Source: Paenibacillus sp. J23TS9 (GTDB lineage Bacteria; Bacillota; Bacilli; Paenibacillales; Paenibacillaceae). Taken from it: 64,000 nucleotides of DNA. The position numbers and the translations under genes are program-made. The DNA lies in assembly GCF_018403225.1 (NCBI RefSeq), contig NZ_BOSG01000005.1, positions 186,001-250,000 of the forward strand, in the 5' to 3' direction. The notes beneath the pieces were generated by a model. The model did no database searches, was not told where the DNA came from, and worked only from the letters and a program-made list of their open reading frames with translations. Every line of letters starts with the position of its first letter. The first letter of the stretch is position 1. Shown in pieces: positions 61,640 through 64,000 of the stretch.

Positions 61640-63170
61640 GAACAGTGCGGTCGCACAAAACGAGGAAGCCGTTGCCGCAGCGGTTACCGGACTAAGGCTT
61701 AAATTTCCGGATGAGGGCAGCTTTGTATTTAAGGATTTGTCTCTTTCAGTCCGCAGGGGGGAGAAGGTTCTGCTGCTTGGCCCCAGCGGCTGCGGCAAAT
61801 CGACTCTGCTGCAGGTGCTGGGAGGACTGATCCCGCATGTGATTGAAGTGCCGCTAAGAGCGGAGGATGTTGTGGTCCCGAGGTCAAGAGGGTATGTATT
61901 TCAGGACCCGGACACCCAGTTTTGCATGCCGTATGTGGATGAAGAACTGGCTTTCGTTCTGGAGAACCGCGGAATAAAGCGGGAGCGTATGATCCCGCAG
62001 ATGCGGGGGGCCCTTGCTGCGGTCGGTTTGCTGCTGGATGAGCTTCATGTACCGGTGGACAGCCTGTCCCAAGGAATGAAACAGCGGCTCGCCCTGGCGT
62101 CTGTTCTGCTGCTAGAGCCAGAGGTTATTTTTCTGGATGAGCCGTCCGCACTCCTTGACCCTGATGGCCGGGAGCAAATGTGGGAGGCCGTGTGGCGCGC
62201 GGCGGAAGGTCGTACGTTGATTGTGGTAGAACACCGTATTGAAGAGATGGCGGACCGGGTGGATCGGATCATACTGTTTGCTCCGGACGGAAGCATCATT
62301 GGTGACGGAAGCCCGGAATGGATATTCCGCAACTTCCGAAAAGAGCTGCAGCAGTATGGAATCTGGTATCCGGGTGTATGGGAGGACTTCTTCCGAATTC
62401 TGGAGATGAGGCAGATGGAGCAAAGACCGGTAATGCCTGGTCATCAAGATCCACTGCTGGCTTTACGCCAATTTACAGGCTTTCGTGCGGATCATCCGGT
62501 GATAGAGGTGCAGGCAGCAGAGATCTATCCTGGTGACTTTATCGCTGTTACTGGCCCGAACGGAGCGGGGAAAAGCTCGCTCCTGCTGAGTCTGATGAGC
62601 CTTCTGCGTTTCAGCGGGCATTATTCGCTATGCGGAGAGCTGATGCCGGAAACAGCCGGTGCAAGGAGAAAAGAGCGAAAGAAGACCCTTCCCCCTTCAG
62701 ATCGGATTGGATATGTATTCCAAAACCCGGAGTTTCAGTTTGTAGCCGATACCGTACTGGATGAGATCGGATTTTCCATGAAGACGCGGGAAAATGAGAG
62801 CTCAGAGCAGGTTGATGAAAAGGCTCGAGGCTTTCTTCATTCCTTTCATTTGGAGGGTTTGGAGCATCGCCATCCCTATCAGCTTTCCACCGGTCAGAAG
62901 CGGAGATTAAGCATGGCCGGAGCCGTTGTATGCGGACAGTCGATCCTGCTGCTGGATGAGCCTACCTTTGGCCAGGATGCCAGAAACACATTTGCAATTC
63001 TGAATTACTGCATGGAGATGCAGGCGGAAGGCGCGGCGATTGTCATGGTAACACATGAGGAGGGAATCGCCCGGCATGTCGCCTCTCGTGTCTGGGAAGT
63101 GTGTAATGGCGTGCTTAAGGAAGGAACGCCCGCTGGCCGGGAGCAGCCAGAAATGCGGGTGGGGACATGA
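61632..63170 (+). CDS. ykoD: ECF transporter double ATPase YkoD
   Basis: 512 residues with two ABC ATPase domains in one chain. First: Walker A GPSGCGKST (about 50-58), signature LSQGMKQRL, Walker B VIFLDEPS. Second: GPNGAGKSS (about 310-318), LSTGQKRRLSM, ILLLDEPT. It drives the S component through YkoC. ATG at 61632 lies inside the end of ykoE (8-base overlap; a TTG at 61626 is the alternative), without a strong site, so translation is probably coupled. Its stop overlaps the ykoC start by 4 bases. Confidence 0.93.
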   Translation: MIENSAVAQNEEAVAAAVTGLRLKFPDEGSFVFKDLSLSVRRGEKVLLLGPSGCGKSTLLQVLGGLIPHVIEVPLRAEDVVVPRSRGYVFQDPDTQFCMPYVDEELAFVLENRGIKRERMIPQMRGALAAVGLLLDELHVPVDSLSQGMKQRLALASVLLLEPEVIFLDEPSALLDPDGREQMWEAVWRAAEGRTLIVVEHRIEEMADRVDRIILFAPDGSIIGDGSPEWIFRNFRKELQQYGIWYPGVWEDFFRILEMRQMEQRPVMPGHQDPLLALRQFTGFRADHPVIEVQAAEIYPGDFIAVTGPNGAGKSSLLLSLMSLLRFSGHYSLCGELMPETAGARRKERKKTLPPSDRIGYVFQNPEFQFVADTVLDEIGFSMKTRENESSEQVDEKARGFLHSFHLEGLEHRHPYQLSTGQKRRLSMAGAVVCGQSILLLDEPTFGQDARNTFAILNYCMEMQAEGAAIVMVTHEEGIARHVASRVWEVCNGVLKEGTPAGREQPEMRVGT

Positions 63171-63976
63171 TTGAGCTGCTGACGCCTACTCGATCGACAA
63201 TTTTGCAGAATGCCAATCCTGCCGTAAAGCTTGCTCTATTTATCGCTCTGTTCTTCGTCACGGTGCAGACTCGAAACATAGATTTCGCAATGGATCAGGC
63301 GATTGTCTATACGCTTCTCCTATTTATTCTTGGCGGCTTTCCGTTCCGGAAAACGCTGCTGCTTGTCCTGCCGTTCTTCCTGCTGTTTGTTTCTTCTTCC
63401 ATCACGATGGTTCTGTTTGGCAAGGGAGATACCCTGTGGTGGCAGTGGGGACTGCTGCGCATTACCGAAGAGAGTTTTTACAGAGGCATGCATCTGGGAT
63501 TCCGGTCGATTGCCTTTGCGGCGGAAGGACTGCTGTTTGTCAGTACGACCTCTTCCGTAAAACTTTTCTATGCACTGATGCAAAGCTTCAAACTAGCTCC
63601 GAAATTTGCATACAGCTTTATGGCTTCCATCCGGCTGCTGCCGATGGTGTGGGAGGAGTTTCTGATCCGCAGGCAAGCACTTCAGGTGAGAGGGGCACGG
63701 GTAAAAGGGAAGGGACTGAAAGGATTGGCAGAGCATATCCGCCTGTACGCCGTACCGCTCCTGTCCCAGAGCATCCGCCGCGCACACCGGGTTGCCGTCG
63801 CGATGGAAGCCAAGCAATTTGACGGGAAAGGTCCGAGAACATACTTCTATCCCTCAAAAGTATCCTGGATTGACGTAATTTCGATGATCCTGCTTGTCAT
63901 TGCTCCCTGCTTGGCTTATATGGTTTCTCTAAGTTTTCAGTGGTTTGGCATTGCGGATGTACGCTATCACTCCTGA
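63167..63976 (+). CDS. ykoC: ECF transporter T component YkoC
   Basis: 269 residues; five or six helices (first: LALFIALFFVTVQTRN) and the coupling-helix region with the EcfT-type A-x-R-G motifs: LQVRGARVKGKG (about 175) and RRAHRVAVAMEAKQF (about 203-217). It links the YkoD ATPase to YkoE. GTGGGGAC just before the ATG, which overlaps the ykoD stop (ATGA). Another gene with a strong site follows at 63998. Confidence 0.9.
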   Translation: MIELLTPTRSTILQNANPAVKLALFIALFFVTVQTRNIDFAMDQAIVYTLLLFILGGFPFRKTLLLVLPFFLLFVSSSITMVLFGKGDTLWWQWGLLRITEESFYRGMHLGFRSIAFAAEGLLFVSTTSSVKLFYALMQSFKLAPKFAYSFMASIRLLPMVWEEFLIRRQALQVRGARVKGKGLKGLAEHIRLYAVPLLSQSIRRAHRVAVAMEAKQFDGKGPRTYFYPSKVSWIDVISMILLVIAPCLAYMVSLSFQWFGIADVRYHS

Positions 63977-63997
63977 TTCTTTGTGGACGGGGGTGAT

Positions 63998-64000
63998 ATG
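63998..64000 (+). CDS. Start codon of the next gene (cut by window end)
   Basis: The window ends on ATG, directly after GGGGGTGAT, a strong ribosome site 21 bases after the ykoC stop. By operon logic the gene may be ykoF or another thiamine gene, but nothing of its sequence is seen. Confidence 0.5.

Noticed and set aside
1..64000. tRNA, rRNA, prophage or insertion sequence
   Set aside because: None was recognised by eye: no transposase, integrase or phage structural genes, and no cloverleaf-like stretches were noticed.

Overview
The window looks like chromosomal DNA of a Paenibacillus or close relative (Bacillales). Gene content and order resemble Bacillus subtilis blocks: yuzB-yutJ, yutM, yumC-ndh-yuiB, hemQ, dnaB-dnaI, trxA-uvrC, sdhCAB, ecsAB and ykoEDC. 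Menaquinone is made through futalosine (mqnE), heme through coproheme (hemQ), start sites often carry strong GGAGG ribosome sites with TTG or GTG starts, and base composition is near 50% GC. No rRNA, tRNA, insertion sequence or CRISPR array was seen.

Region by region. 1-9.5 kb: redox and cofactor genes (YuzB end, two NDH-2 type flavoproteins, ferredoxin-NADP reductase, MqnE, an Fe-S carrier, HemQ, YuiB) plus a 47-codon sda gene (sporulation checkpoint) behind a cluster of DnaA boxes. 9.5-18.5 kb: a secreted alpha/beta hydrolase, primosome genes dnaB-dnaI, a 52-aa membrane protein, trxA, uvrC, and a CPBP membrane protease whose 3' end overlaps uvrC. 18.5-22.3 kb: a potassium operon (KtrB-type channel, KtrA-type gate, CPA1 antiporter) behind a c-di-AMP (ydaO/yuaA) riboswitch with its own terminator. 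22.3-26.8 kb: a LysR regulator divergent from sdhCAB, with a cre-like site ahead of sdhC. 27-44 kb: housekeeping and accessory genes: K+ channel, aldehyde dehydrogenase, Tat-exported phosphoesterase, GNAT, EamA exporter, histidinol phosphatase, LysR, an orphan CheX behind a 30-bp perfect palindrome, SDR, DEAD-box helicase, EcsAB, a YjcZ-like sporulation miniprotein, aminotransferase, flavin-nucleotide protein divergent from a MocR regulator that lacks its PLP lysine, an AraC regulator, and a 38-aa arginine-rich protein.

44.3-57.4 kb is visibly richer in G+C and codes for one carbohydrate system: YesN/YesM-type regulator and kinase with a membrane-tethered solute-binding protein, a GH31 glycosidase, a lipoprotein-permease-permease ABC importer without its ATPase, and a secreted DUF4832/CBM protein. 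It looks like an acquired or at least compositionally distinct island. It contains two unexplained repeat families: seven head-to-tail 63-bp repeats between the two permease genes, and three diverged copies of a roughly 60-100 bp element in the intergenic regions upstream of the regulator and glycosidase genes.

57.8-64 kb: a phosphotransferase-SDR pair, phosphatidylserine decarboxylase (psd), and a TPP riboswitch driving ykoE-ykoD-ykoC, an ECF-type thiamine-precursor transporter; a further gene begins at the last three bases. The strongest candidates for something new are the 63-bp repeat array, the island's shared intergenic element with its tethered binding protein, and the lysine-less MocR protein.
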